Source of the DNA: Alphaproteobacteria bacterium
GTDB taxonomy: Bacteria > Pseudomonadota > Alphaproteobacteria > Caulobacterales > Caulobacteraceae
Direction of reading: 5' to 3'
Assembly: GCA_018821435.1 (NCBI GenBank)
Contig: JAHJME010000042.1
Location: 81,001-145,000 of the forward strand
Length of the DNA stretch: 64,000 nt
Shown one piece after another: positions 34,244 to 45,391 of this stretch (positions are counted from its first letter, which is position 1; each line of letters begins with the position of its first letter). The notes beneath the pieces were generated by a model. That model was not told where the DNA came from. It worked only from the letters and a program-made list of their open reading frames with translations, and did not search any database. A program made the translations under genes and the position numbers.

Positions 34244-36100
34244 ATGAGTTCCGTCGTCGCCGAAGCCGAGATCACGCCCCTCGACGCCGCGCGCGACATC
34301 CTGCGGCGCACCTTCGGCCACAACGACTTCCGCGGTCTGCAGGCCGATGTGATCGGCGAGGCCCTGGCCGGGCGCAGCGCCATGGCCGTGCTGCCGACCG
34401 GCGGCGGCAAGAGCCTCTGCTACCAGATCCCCAGCCTGATGCGGCCGGGTCTGGGCTTGGTGGTCTCGCCGCTGATCGCGCTGATGACCGACCAGGTGGC
34501 GGCGCTGGTGCAGTCGGGCGTGGCGGCGGCGCGGCTGGACAGCAACATCGAGCCCGAGGCCAAGGCCGAGACCTGGCGGCGGATCGACGCCGGCGAACTG
34601 CAGATCCTCTATGTCTCCCCCGAGGGGCTGATGCAGCCCTGGATGCTGGACCGGCTGTCGCGCACGCCGCTGGCGCTGATCGCCATCGACGAGGCGCACT
34701 GCGTCAGCCAGTGGGGCCACGACTTCCGGCCCGAGTACCGGATGCTGGGCCGACTGGCGGACCTGTTCCCCACCGTGCCCCGTCTGGCGGTGACCGCCAC
34801 CGCCGACGCCAAGACCCGCGACGACATCCGCACCGAGCTACGGCTGCACGACTCCGCCGAGTTCGTCGCCAGCTTCGCGCGCCCGGAGCTGATCCTCTCG
34901 GCCGAGCGCAAGCGCGGCGGGGTGGAGAAGCGGGTGGTCGACCTGGTTACCGCCCGGCCCGGCCGCTCGGGCGTGGTCTACGCCGGCTCGCGCGACAAGA
35001 CCGAGAAGCTGGCCGAGGCGTTGCGGGGCGCGGGCGTGCCGGCGGTCGCCTATCACGCAGGCATCGACAAGCGGCTGCGCGAGACCCGGCTGGAGGAATT
35101 CCTCGAGGCCGACCATGCGGTGATGGTGGCGACGATCGCGTTCGGCATGGGCGTGGACAAACCTGACGTCCGCTTCGTGATCCACGCCGACCCGCCGGGC
35201 TCCATCGAGGCCTATTGGCAGGAGATCGGCCGGGCGGGGCGAGACGGCGAACCGGCAGAGGGCATCACCCTCTACGGCGCCGCCGACATGTCGTGGGCGC
35301 TGAAGCGGATCGCCGAGCGCGAGATGGACGCCGAGGTCAAGCAGGTTCAGGTGCGCAAGGTGCGCCAGCTCTACACCCTGCTGGACGGCGCCGGCTGCCG
35401 CGCGGCCACGGTGCGGCGCTACTTCGGCGAGGAGGGCGTCGAGCCCTGCGGCCAGTGCGACCTGTGCTCGGGCCTGGTCGAGACCCACGACGCCTCGGTG
35501 GCGGCCCAGAAGGCGCTGTCGGCGGCGCATCGCCTCAACGGCCGCTTCGGGCGCGGGCGGCTGGTCGATCACCTCCTGGGCAAGACCAAGGACGTCAGCG
35601 ATTGGGAGTCGGGCCTCTCCACCTGGGGGATCGGCCAGGACCTGACGGCCAACCAGTGGCGCGACCTGACCGAACAGCTGCTGTTCGAAGGCATGCTGCG
35701 CGAGGATCCCAACGACGGCCGCCCGCTGGTCGGCCTGGGCGACGCCGACGCCGTGCGCGCGGTGTTCCGGGGCGAGCGGACGGTGTCGATGCGCACCACG
35801 ACCGCCGAGCCCGAGACCGGCGGGCGCGGAACCCGCACCCGCAAGCGCGGCGCCCGCGACGCCACCGTCGTGCCGCCGTCGGACCAGGCGCTGTTCGAGG
35901 CGCTGCGGGCCTGGCGCGCCGCCGAGGCCAAGGCCCAGCACGTGCCGCCCTACGTCATCTTCCACGACCGCACCCTGGTGGAGATCGCCGGCGCCAAGCC
36001 GGGATCCCGCGCCGCCCTGGCCAGCCTCAACGGCGTCGGGGAGGCCAAGCTGGCCCACTATGGCGAGGCGGTGCTGGAACTGGTGGGCGGGTTCGCCTGA
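34244..36100 (+). CDS. recQ: ATP-dependent DNA helicase RecQ
   Basis: A 618-residue RecQ helicase. N-terminal TFGHNDFRGLQADVI motif 0, Walker A LPTGGGKSLCYQ (Lys56), IDEAHCVSQWGHDFRPEY (DEAH box and aromatic-rich loop), motif V/VI IAFGMGVDKPDVR and EIGRAGRDG. The zinc-binding RQC domain has CR..C..GQCDLC near 385-410 and the C terminus (about 540-610) is an HRDC domain. It unwinds recombination and stalled-fork intermediates. The ATG at 34244 begins the family sequence. Confidence 0.94.
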   Translation: MSSVVAEAEITPLDAARDILRRTFGHNDFRGLQADVIGEALAGRSAMAVLPTGGGKSLCYQIPSLMRPGLGLVVSPLIALMTDQVAALVQSGVAAARLDSNIEPEAKAETWRRIDAGELQILYVSPEGLMQPWMLDRLSRTPLALIAIDEAHCVSQWGHDFRPEYRMLGRLADLFPTVPRLAVTATADAKTRDDIRTELRLHDSAEFVASFARPELILSAERKRGGVEKRVVDLVTARPGRSGVVYAGSRDKTEKLAEALRGAGVPAVAYHAGIDKRLRETRLEEFLEADHAVMVATIAFGMGVDKPDVRFVIHADPPGSIEAYWQEIGRAGRDGEPAEGITLYGAADMSWALKRIAEREMDAEVKQVQVRKVRQLYTLLDGAGCRAATVRRYFGEEGVEPCGQCDLCSGLVETHDASVAAQKALSAAHRLNGRFGRGRLVDHLLGKTKDVSDWESGLSTWGIGQDLTANQWRDLTEQLLFEGMLREDPNDGRPLVGLGDADAVRAVFRGERTVSMRTTTAEPETGGRGTRTRKRGARDATVVPPSDQALFEALRAWRAAEAKAQHVPPYVIFHDRTLVEIAGAKPGSRAALASLNGVGEAKLAHYGEAVLELVGGFA

Positions 36101-36157
36101 GGGTGTTGCCAGCGGGCGGCTCGACGGGAGCGGCGCGAACCGATTAGCTCTCGCGCC

Positions 36158-36994
36158 ATGAAGATCACCGCCCTGGCCCTGCTGGCGCTTGCAGCGACCT
36201 CCGCGACCACGGCCGACCAACCCGTTCTGCCCGGCGTCGTCTCGACCGCCGCCGCCGAGGTCCGGCTGGCGATCAGCCCGGACGGGACGCGGATGCTGTG
36301 GGGCTCGGTGGGCCGCGACGCCGCGCCGGGGCAGCTCGACATCTGGGAGCGCCATCGGGTGGGCGAAGGCTGGTCCAAGCCCGCGCCCGTGCCGTTCAAC
36401 ACCGACGGCGAGGATTTCGACCCGGCGTTCAGTCCGGACGGCCGGCAGGTCTATTTCCACTCCGACCGGCCCGGCGGCTTCGGCGGCACGGATATCTATG
36501 TGGTCGACCTGGACGCCGCGAGCGGCGCCTTCGGGGCGCCGCGCAACCTGGGTCCCGACGTGAACTCCAAGGGCGCGGAATGGGCGCCGACGCCCACGGC
36601 GGACGGCAGGCTGATCTTCGCGTCGGACGGCTGGGGTGGGTTCGGCAAGCACGACCTGTTCGAGGTCGCCTTGTCCGGCGGCAAGCCGCAGAACCTGGGC
36701 CGCGCGATCAACGGGCCAGACGAGGACTTCGACGCCGCGCTGACGCCCAACGCGGACGCCATCGTCTTCAGTTCGGGGGTGATGAGCGACGACGTCGCCA
36801 AGGCCAGCCTGTTCGTCAGCCGGCTCGGCCCGGAGGGCTGGTCGCAGCGCACGCCCGCGGGCGTCGGCTGCTCGGATTTCGTCAACGGCGCGGGGTTCGA
36901 TCCCTCGAACCCCGACCGCTTCTATTATGCCGCCAAGTGCCCGGGCGGGTCGGGGCGGATGGACATCTACGTGACGCGGACGCCCATCCGCTGA
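36158..36994 (+). CDS. Exported TolB/PD40-type beta-propeller protein
   Basis: A 278-residue exported protein with signal peptide (MKITALALLALAATSATTAD). It contains at least four PD40 (WD40-like) blades: LAISPDGTRMLWGS, AFSPDGRQVYFHSD, TPTADGRLIFASD and LTPNADAIVFSS, each followed by a DIY/DLF strand (GGTDIYVVDL, KHDLFEVAL, RMDIYVTR). Such propellers resemble the TolB C-terminal domain and bind proteins or glycans in the periplasm. There is no N-terminal TolB domain. It ends four bases from the convergent TonB receptor gene. Confidence 0.82.
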   Translation: MKITALALLALAATSATTADQPVLPGVVSTAAAEVRLAISPDGTRMLWGSVGRDAAPGQLDIWERHRVGEGWSKPAPVPFNTDGEDFDPAFSPDGRQVYFHSDRPGGFGGTDIYVVDLDAASGAFGAPRNLGPDVNSKGAEWAPTPTADGRLIFASDGWGGFGKHDLFEVALSGGKPQNLGRAINGPDEDFDAALTPNADAIVFSSGVMSDDVAKASLFVSRLGPEGWSQRTPAGVGCSDFVNGAGFDPSNPDRFYYAAKCPGGSGRMDIYVTRTPIR

Positions 36995-36998
36995 GCCT

Positions 36999-39236
36999 TT
37001 AGAACGTCGTCTTCACTTCCACGCCGATGACCCGCGGATCGTTGACGAAGCCGGTCAGGTTGTTGAAGTCGATGCCGCCTTCCAGCGACTTGTCATTGGT
37101 GATGTTGCGGCCGAAGGCAGCCACTTCCCACTTGGCGTCCGGCGCGCGGTAGCCCAGGCGCAGACCGCCTTCGATCAGCTTGTCGTCGTTGTATTCGGCC
37201 GACTCGTAGAGGAAGAAGTTGACCTTCGAGCGGTAGGCCCAGTCGGTGAAGACGAAGATCTCGCCCGCGCCCACCGGCCAGGAGTAGCCCGCCGTGAAGT
37301 TGGCGATCCACTTCGGCGCGTTCGGCAGGCTGTTGCCGTCGATGCTGACCGTGCCGGGCAGCGTGCCCGCCGGATCCAGCACGGTGCAACCGCTGCCGCA
37401 GGGCGCGGTGGCCAGGCCCGCATCCTGCAGTTCGGTGTGGTTGTACGAGAAGCCCGCCGTCAGCAGCAACCGGTCGACAGGTTCAGCCTCGGCGTTGAAC
37501 TCGAACCCGTAGCCGGTCGCCTTGTCGGCGTTCAGCAGGCGGTTGAAGTTCGCGCCGCCGCCGACCGCGGTGATCTGCAGGTCGTTGGCCCGGTAGTAGA
37601 ACACGGACGCGTCGAAACGGGCGCGGGCGTCGGGCAGCTTGCCCTTTATCCCCGCCTCGTAGGACATCACCGTTTCCTTCTTGGCGACCGAGAGCGTGTC
37701 GCCGAACACCAGGCGGCCCTGGATCGACGGCGCACGATAGCCGCGCGACACGCGGCCATAGACGTTCAGGTCGTCGCTGACTGCATAGGTGGCGTTGGCG
37801 TTGAAGCTGACTTCGCTAGTGTCGGGGTTGGCCCGCAGGATGGCCGTGGGCGGCGCGCCGAACGGCGACAGGGTGCGCTGAGCCAGAAAGTCCTTCTTGT
37901 CGTTCGAATAGCGCAGGCCACCACCGACCTTCAGCTGGTCGCTGACCTGATAGTCGGCGTTGGCGAAGACCGCCCAGCTCTCGGACTTCTGGTTCTGGTA
38001 GGCGAAGCCCTGCAGGGCGCCGCCGGCCAGGGTGTTGTAGTCGTAGCTGTCGATCTTGATGCTTTCGTTGAAGTAGAAAGCGCCGATCGTGTAGCCCACC
38101 GGGCCGTTCTGGCCGGCCAGGCGAACTTCCTGGGTGAACTGGCGGTGGAAGGGGATGCCGTCGGCGCTTTCCGACGGGAACGGGATCAGGCCCGGGCCCG
38201 AGGGCGGCGCGAAGACCGCGCCGAAACCGCCGTCGATGTCGGCGCGCGAGTAGGTGTCGACCCGCTCATACGCCGTGATCGAGGTCAGGGTCGGCATGCC
38301 TTCGCCGAAGTCGTAGTTGAGCTTCAGGCTGGCGCCCGCCGACTCGACCTTCTGGACCGCGCGGGACTGGGCGTCCTGGCTGATCTCGTCGCGCTTGAAG
38401 CCGGGGACGAAGTTGTTCGTGCCCTTCTGGATGATGTTGGCGCGGAAGACGCGCGGGGTGCCGTCCAGGTGCTGGTAGTGCAGGTTCAGCAGGGCCGAGA
38501 GGTCCTCGGTGGGCGTGAACAGCAGTTGGCCGCGGATGGCGAACTGATCGTAGCCCTCGCTGTCGTTCTTCTTGGGCGTGAGCGTGTTGTCGACCCAATC
38601 GTCGCGGTGCTGGTAGAGGCCCGACAGGCGACCGGCGAGCACGCCCGGCAGGATCGGACCGGAGACGGCCCCCTCGGCGTTGATCGTCGAATAGGTCGCG
38701 TAGGACGCCTGGGCGTAGCCGCCGAACGTCTGGGTCGGCTTGGCTGAGTCGAACTTCAGCACGCCGGCCGGGGTGTTGCGGCCGAACAGGGTGCCCTGCG
38801 GCCCCTTCAGCACTTCCACCTGGTCGATGTCGAACAGCGGGAAGCCCTTCAGCACCGGCGTTTCCAGGACCACTTCGTCGTAGACGAACGAGACCGGCTG
38901 GCTGGCATTGAGGTCGAAATCGGTGTTGCCCAGGCCGCGGATGTAGGGACGCGGGAACGTCCGGCCGAAGCTGGATTCCAAGGTCAGGCTGGGGACGCGG
39001 GCCGAGAAGACCCGGATGTCGCCGCCCGACGAGCGGATCGCGTCCAGCTTCTGGCCGCTGATCGCCGTCACCGCCAGCGGGACGTCGTTGATGTTCTCGG
39101 ACTTCTTCTGGGCGGTGACCAGCACCTCGCCCACTTCGGTCGAGGCGTCGGCCGCGAAGGCCGGGGACGTGAACGCAAACACAGTAACGGAAGCACTGGC
39201 GGCCAACAGGGCGCGCAGCGACGCGGGCGTCTTCAT
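36999..39236 (-). CDS. TonB-dependent receptor
   Basis: A 745-residue outer-membrane receptor. The start at 39236 gives the signal peptide LAASASVTVFAFTSPAFA; an upstream extension to 39374 is not family-like. The TonB box area is TEVGEVLVTAQKK, the plug has NINDVPLAVTAISGQ and PRPYIRGLGN, then the barrel finishes in VIGVEVKTTF. The plug sequence is close to the pyoverdine/FecA-like receptors annotated in Caulobacterales and sphingomonads, but the ligand is unknown. A periplasmic cupin gene lies 151 bp upstream on the same strand. Confidence 0.9.
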   Translation of the reverse strand: MKTPASLRALLAASASVTVFAFTSPAFAADASTEVGEVLVTAQKKSENINDVPLAVTAISGQKLDAIRSSGGDIRVFSARVPSLTLESSFGRTFPRPYIRGLGNTDFDLNASQPVSFVYDEVVLETPVLKGFPLFDIDQVEVLKGPQGTLFGRNTPAGVLKFDSAKPTQTFGGYAQASYATYSTINAEGAVSGPILPGVLAGRLSGLYQHRDDWVDNTLTPKKNDSEGYDQFAIRGQLLFTPTEDLSALLNLHYQHLDGTPRVFRANIIQKGTNNFVPGFKRDEISQDAQSRAVQKVESAGASLKLNYDFGEGMPTLTSITAYERVDTYSRADIDGGFGAVFAPPSGPGLIPFPSESADGIPFHRQFTQEVRLAGQNGPVGYTIGAFYFNESIKIDSYDYNTLAGGALQGFAYQNQKSESWAVFANADYQVSDQLKVGGGLRYSNDKKDFLAQRTLSPFGAPPTAILRANPDTSEVSFNANATYAVSDDLNVYGRVSRGYRAPSIQGRLVFGDTLSVAKKETVMSYEAGIKGKLPDARARFDASVFYYRANDLQITAVGGGANFNRLLNADKATGYGFEFNAEAEPVDRLLLTAGFSYNHTELQDAGLATAPCGSGCTVLDPAGTLPGTVSIDGNSLPNAPKWIANFTAGYSWPVGAGEIFVFTDWAYRSKVNFFLYESAEYNDDKLIEGGLRLGYRAPDAKWEVAAFGRNITNDKSLEGGIDFNNLTGFVNDPRVIGVEVKTTF

Positions 39237-39387
39237 GAGAGGACCTCTGATTTTCTCGGGCGAGGGGGGAGCCGCGCCTTCCAGGCCCTTCGCTACACCA
39301 GGGGGTGTGCCCGGCGCTGCAAGCTTGACGCGTATGTCACAATTCTGTCGCGACGCGTGATCGCAACGCCACACTCGGGATCGACGC

Positions 39388-39804
39388 TCAGGGCTTCGCC
39401 AGCGGGTAGGAAATGATCAGCGCCAGCTCGCTCGCGCCTGTCTGGCGGATACCCACGACAGCGCTCTTGTAGAGGTAAGCCGCCATGCCGGGCGTCAGCC
39501 GGGTCGTCACCCCGTCCGAGACGACATCGCCCGCGCCGGACAGGACGTAATAGACCTCGTCGTGGTCGATGGGGTGTGGCCCGATGGCCGCGCCCGGGTG
39601 CAGCACCCGCTTGCGGAACTCCATCGTCCGGTTCGGCGCGGCGTCGCTGATCCGATAGGCCGTGCTCATCCCGATCGCACCGTGCGGCGGCGGTTCCTGT
39701 CGCATCACCTCCGCTTCCTTGACGATCACCGCCGGTGGCGCGGCGAGCGCGGGGGTGGCGACGGCCAGCGCGGCCAGGATCATCGGCAGGTCGGATCGCG
39801 CCAT
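39388..39804 (-). CDS. Exported cupin-domain protein
   Basis: A 138-residue protein with a signal peptide (PMILAALAVATPALAAPP) and a single cupin barrel. Motif 1 is HPGAAIGPHPIDHDEVYYVLSG (His, His and Glu metal ligands) and motif 2 is LTPGMAAYLYKSAVVGIRQ. The usual motif-2 His is absent, so metal binding may be altered. Such small periplasmic cupins have no defined substrate. It is on the same strand as the TonB receptor downstream. Confidence 0.75.
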   Translation of the reverse strand: MARSDLPMILAALAVATPALAAPPAVIVKEAEVMRQEPPPHGAIGMSTAYRISDAAPNRTMEFRKRVLHPGAAIGPHPIDHDEVYYVLSGAGDVVSDGVTTRLTPGMAAYLYKSAVVGIRQTGASELALIISYPLAKP

Positions 39805-39860
39805 CGGCGGATCATGCGACGGACGGGCGATGCTCCCAACGAAAGAGCGCGCCGCCCATG

Positions 39861-39891
39861 AAAACGCCGCCCGTCGCGGGGACGGGCGGCG
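39861..39891 (-). terminator. Rho-independent terminator of the PEPxxWA-CTERM gene
   Basis: CGCCGCCCGTC (39865-39875) pairs perfectly with GACGGGCGGCG (39881-39891); on the minus strand the stem is followed by TTTT (39864-39861). It lies 29 bases after the stop of the PEPxxWA-CTERM gene. Confidence 0.85.
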
Positions 39892-39919
39892 CGTCGTGTC
39901 GTCGGCCGAAGCCGCCGGA

Positions 39920-40471
39920 TCAGGCCAGGGCGGCCTTGCGGCGACGGACCATGGCGCCGGCCATGCCGAAACCCGAGATCATCAGCGCCCAGCTGGCGGG
40001 TTCCGGCACGGGGGCCACGCCATCTTCGCGGAAGGCGTAGTTGATCGCGTTGTCACCCTCGAGATTGTCGCGCACATACGCCGACGCGGCGTGCAAGCCA
40101 TCGTCGTTTACGCAGCAATAGCCGTCACTCGTCGGACCGTAGTACTGCCCGAGATACTTGGCGCTGTAACCCTGGGCGAACTGGGAGCCGCCCACGCCGA
40201 TCACGTCATACCAAGCCTGGAAATTGACGTTCGCGACCTGATTGCCGGCCGTCGAGATCACATAGTCGGCGGCGTTTCCGCCGAACAGCAGCGCGGCCGC
40301 TTCCTGACCGGTGTAGGCCAGCGGGCCGGTTTGGCCGGCCTCGCTCCATGCGGGCGCGCCGGCGTCGTAGACGTCCCAGCTGCCCACGAACACCAGGGCC
40401 GCGTTGGCGGCCCCGGCCGCGAAGGTCGTAGCGGCCATCACGGCCCCGGCCAGAAGTTTAAGCTTGGTCAT
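39920..40471 (-). CDS. PEPxxWA-CTERM sorting-signal protein
   Basis: A 183-residue exported protein. An N-terminal signal (LLAGAVMAATTFAAGAANA) is followed by an extracellular domain of about 120 residues containing a CC pair (DGYCCVNDD) and no known fold. The C terminus is a textbook sorting tripartite signal: PVPEPASWALMISGFGMAG then RRRK, the PEPxxWA variant processed by exosortase/archaeosortase relatives and linked to exopolysaccharide or biofilm surfaces. No exosortase is encoded in this window, so the processing enzyme is elsewhere. A strong terminator follows. Confidence 0.87.
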   Translation of the reverse strand: MTKLKLLAGAVMAATTFAAGAANAALVFVGSWDVYDAGAPAWSEAGQTGPLAYTGQEAAALLFGGNAADYVISTAGNQVANVNFQAWYDVIGVGGSQFAQGYSAKYLGQYYGPTSDGYCCVNDDGLHAASAYVRDNLEGDNAINYAFREDGVAPVPEPASWALMISGFGMAGAMVRRRKAALA

Positions 40472-40553
40472 CTCTATTTACCCCACTTCGACTGTTGCTC
40501 GGCCGACGGATGACCACCCCATTGGATCCGAAAGCTTCAGAACAGATCGCACG

Positions 40554-40632
40554 ACCGGGTGAGGCTCGAAAACGAGCTTCACCCGGTAGGGGAATATTAA
40601 CCAAGACACGGCCCGGCGGCCCTTTGGGGCCG
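40554..40632 (-). terminator. Hairpins downstream of gyrB
   Basis: Two dyads lie in the 175-bp gap after gyrB: CGGCCC/GGGCCG around 40616-40632, 15-31 bases after the stop, and a long stem ACCGGGTGAGGCTCG/CGAGCTTCACCCGGT with an AAAA loop at 40554-40587. Neither has a strong U-tract, so termination is plausible but unproven; the second could instead lie in the leader of the PEPxxWA-CTERM gene. Confidence 0.4.
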
Positions 40633-40646
40633 TCAGCAAGCGGACG

Positions 40647-43085
<2,439 letters not shown>

Positions 43086-43249
43086 CTTGCGTCCAGCTGA
43101 GGCGCTTTTCGGGAGGGTCCGGACCCCGGAAACCGGGAGCGCCTGATGGCCAGCGCCGCGTCGCGCGCGGAGCCTGGGATTCAGGAGATTTGTATATAGG
43201 GTTTCGGGCTGATTCTGCACGTTTTTCGGTGTTCGAAGGCGGTCAGCTG

Positions 43250-44389
43250 TCAGCCCACGGCCCCGAGCCCGGACCCCTCGACGCGGAACCCCTGAGCACG
43301 GCCGGTCAGGCCGTCGAACAGCATCTCGTCGGTGCCCGTCAGGAAAGCCTGCAGACCCAGGGCCTCGATCTCGTCGAACAGGGCGGCGCGGCGGCGGGCG
43401 TCCAAGTGGGCGGCGACCTCGTCCAGCAACAGGATCGGGGCTGGCTGACCCTCCGCCCGGGCCAGGCGGGCGGCCTGGGCCAGGACCAGGTTGAGGATCA
43501 GGGCCTTCTGCTCGCCGGTGGAACACTCGGCGGCGGCGCGGTCCTTCTCGTCGTGGATCACCGACAGGTCGCCCCGGTGCGGGCCGGTCAGCGCGCGGCC
43601 GGCGGCGGCGTCGCGGTCGCGGGCGGCGGCGAGCGCACGGGCCAAGCGGGCCTCGATGTCGGCGAATTCGGCGCCCTCGCCGGCCAGCCGCTCCCATTCG
43701 CCCGTGAGCGACAGGCGGGCCAGGGGGAAGGGCCGCTCGCCGCGCGTGGAGATCTCGGCTGACAGGGCGGCCAGGGTGCGAGCGCGCGCCTCGGCCATCA
43801 GCGTCCCGGCCTCCGCAAGGCGGGCCTCCAGCGCATCGAGCCACGCCGGATCGGGCGGACCGTCGGTCAGCAGGCGCATCCGCTCGCGCAGCGACTTTTC
43901 ATAGGCCTGGACGTGCGCAGCGTGCGCGGGCTCGGCGGCGAAGACCAGGCGGTCGAAGAAGCGGCGGCGGTCGGCGGCGCCTTCCAGGAACAGCCGGTCC
44001 TGGGCCGGTGTCAGCCAGACTTGGCGGATGTGTTCGGCCAGGCGGCCGGGCGGGGCGGGTTCGCCCTCCACCCGGACCACACGCCGCGCAGCGCCGGCCG
44101 TCTCCACCCCCGTGCCCAAACGGGTCTCCCCGTCGCCGGTCTGGATCGTCACCGAGACCGCCCAGGCGCGGCCGCCGGTCTCGCCCGGCATGCGGCGGCC
44201 GACCTCGGCCAGGCTGGAACCGCGCAGGCCTCGGCCGGGAATGAGGAAGCTGACCGCCTCCAGCAGATTGGTCTTACCCGCCCCGTTCGGCCCGGCCAGC
44301 CACACGGGCCGACCGTCCAGCGCCAGCTCGGCTGTGGCGTAGGAGCGGAAGTCCGTCAGGGCGAGACGCGTGAGGGCGGTGGCGGTCAC
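43250..44389 (-). CDS. recF: DNA replication/repair protein RecF
   Basis: A 379-residue RecF, an SMC-like ATPase that loads RecA at gaps. Walker A GPNGAGKTNLLEAVSFL, signature region LTGPHRGDLSVIHDEKD with ECSTGEQKALILNLVLAQA, and Walker B APILLLDEVAAHLDARRR are all intact. It precedes gyrB on the same strand as in many bacteria, but dnaN and dnaA are not upstream; a rightward PEP mutase-family gene is there instead. Confidence 0.95.
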   Translation of the reverse strand: MTATALTRLALTDFRSYATAELALDGRPVWLAGPNGAGKTNLLEAVSFLIPGRGLRGSSLAEVGRRMPGETGGRAWAVSVTIQTGDGETRLGTGVETAGAARRVVRVEGEPAPPGRLAEHIRQVWLTPAQDRLFLEGAADRRRFFDRLVFAAEPAHAAHVQAYEKSLRERMRLLTDGPPDPAWLDALEARLAEAGTLMAEARARTLAALSAEISTRGERPFPLARLSLTGEWERLAGEGAEFADIEARLARALAAARDRDAAAGRALTGPHRGDLSVIHDEKDRAAAECSTGEQKALILNLVLAQAARLARAEGQPAPILLLDEVAAHLDARRRAALFDEIEALGLQAFLTGTDEMLFDGLTGRAQGFRVEGSGLGAVG

Positions 44390-44532
44390 CGGCGGGTCTT
44401 AGCGGGTTTCGCGATCCGGCGCGAAGGGCCGACACGCCATCATCCGTTCGTGTCCGGATGCCGCCAGCACGCTGTCAGTAGGCTCCCTATATCCGGCGTC
44501 CGACCTTCAAGACGCCAATTCAGGGGGACGCC

Positions 44533-45342
44533 ATGAGCCAGAGCGCCAAAGCCGAACTGTTCCACAAGCTGCACCAGGGCCCGCAGGTGCTGATCTTGCC
44601 CAACGCGTGGGACGCCGCCAGCGCCGCCGTGATGGCCGACACCGGCGCCAAGGCGGTGGCCACCTCCTCGGCCGCCGTGGCCTGGGCGTACGGTTACGCC
44701 GACGGCGACATCCTGCCGATCGACCTGGTGGTGGCGACCATCGCCGCCGCGGCCAAGGCGGCCGGCGACACGCCGGTGACCGCCGACATCGAAGGCGGGT
44801 TCACCGACGACCTGGACGCCCTCTCGCACAACATCGCCCGGGTGATCGAGGCCGGCGCGGTGGGGATCAACATCGAGGACGGCGGCCGGGACCCCGCCCT
44901 GCACGCCCGCAAGGTCGCCGCGGTGCGGGCCCAGGCCGAGAAGCAGGGCGTTCGCCTGTTCATCAACGCCCGGACCGACGTCTATCTGCGCAGCCTGGCC
45001 GAGGGCGAGGCGGCCTATGACGAGACGGTGCGTCGCGCGGCGCTCTATGCCGAGGCCGGCGCGGACGGGATCTTCGTCCCCGGCCCCGCCGACGCGGAGC
45101 TCATCGGCCGGCTGGCCGCCGCCATCGCCCGGCCACTGAACGTGATGGGCCGCGACGGCGTGCCCAACGCACCGGAGCTGGCGGCGCTGGGCGCGCGGCG
45201 CCTCTCGTCGGCGATCCATCCGTTCCGCGTGGCCTACGCCGCCATGGGCCGGGCGGTGGAAGCCTATCTGCGCGACGGCGACCCGGGCGCCCTGGCGCGG
45301 GCGGGCGACGGCGCGCCCAACCTGCAACAGCGCTTCGGTTGA
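44533..45342 (+). CDS. Isocitrate lyase/PEP mutase superfamily protein
   Basis: A 269-residue (beta/alpha)8 enzyme of the PEP mutase/isocitrate lyase superfamily. Landmarks are ILPNAWDAASAAV, the metal site VTADIEGGF, GINIEDGG and FINARTDVYL. The usual catalytic KKCGH/KRCGH motif of true lyases is not present, placing it in the large uncharacterised group near oxaloacetate decarboxylases and phosphonopyruvate hydrolases. It could be phosphonate-related, like the PhnD gene elsewhere, but nothing in the context proves this. Confidence 0.85.
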   Translation: MSQSAKAELFHKLHQGPQVLILPNAWDAASAAVMADTGAKAVATSSAAVAWAYGYADGDILPIDLVVATIAAAAKAAGDTPVTADIEGGFTDDLDALSHNIARVIEAGAVGINIEDGGRDPALHARKVAAVRAQAEKQGVRLFINARTDVYLRSLAEGEAAYDETVRRAALYAEAGADGIFVPGPADAELIGRLAAAIARPLNVMGRDGVPNAPELAALGARRLSSAIHPFRVAYAAMGRAVEAYLRDGDPGALARAGDGAPNLQQRFG

Positions 45343-45391
45343 TGCATCGAGGCCGGGTGACCTGCGGGCCGCCCGGCCCTATCTTGGGATC

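Noticed and set aside
34244..36100. RecQ as the helicase partner of the ligase/exonuclease pair
   Set aside because: That module uses a DEXH/Lhr-type helicase, whereas this has RecQ-specific zinc and HRDC regions and lies 25 kb away.
44533..45342. Phosphoenolpyruvate mutase or true isocitrate lyase
   Set aside because: The KKCGH-type catalytic motif is missing, so only superfamily membership is supportable.
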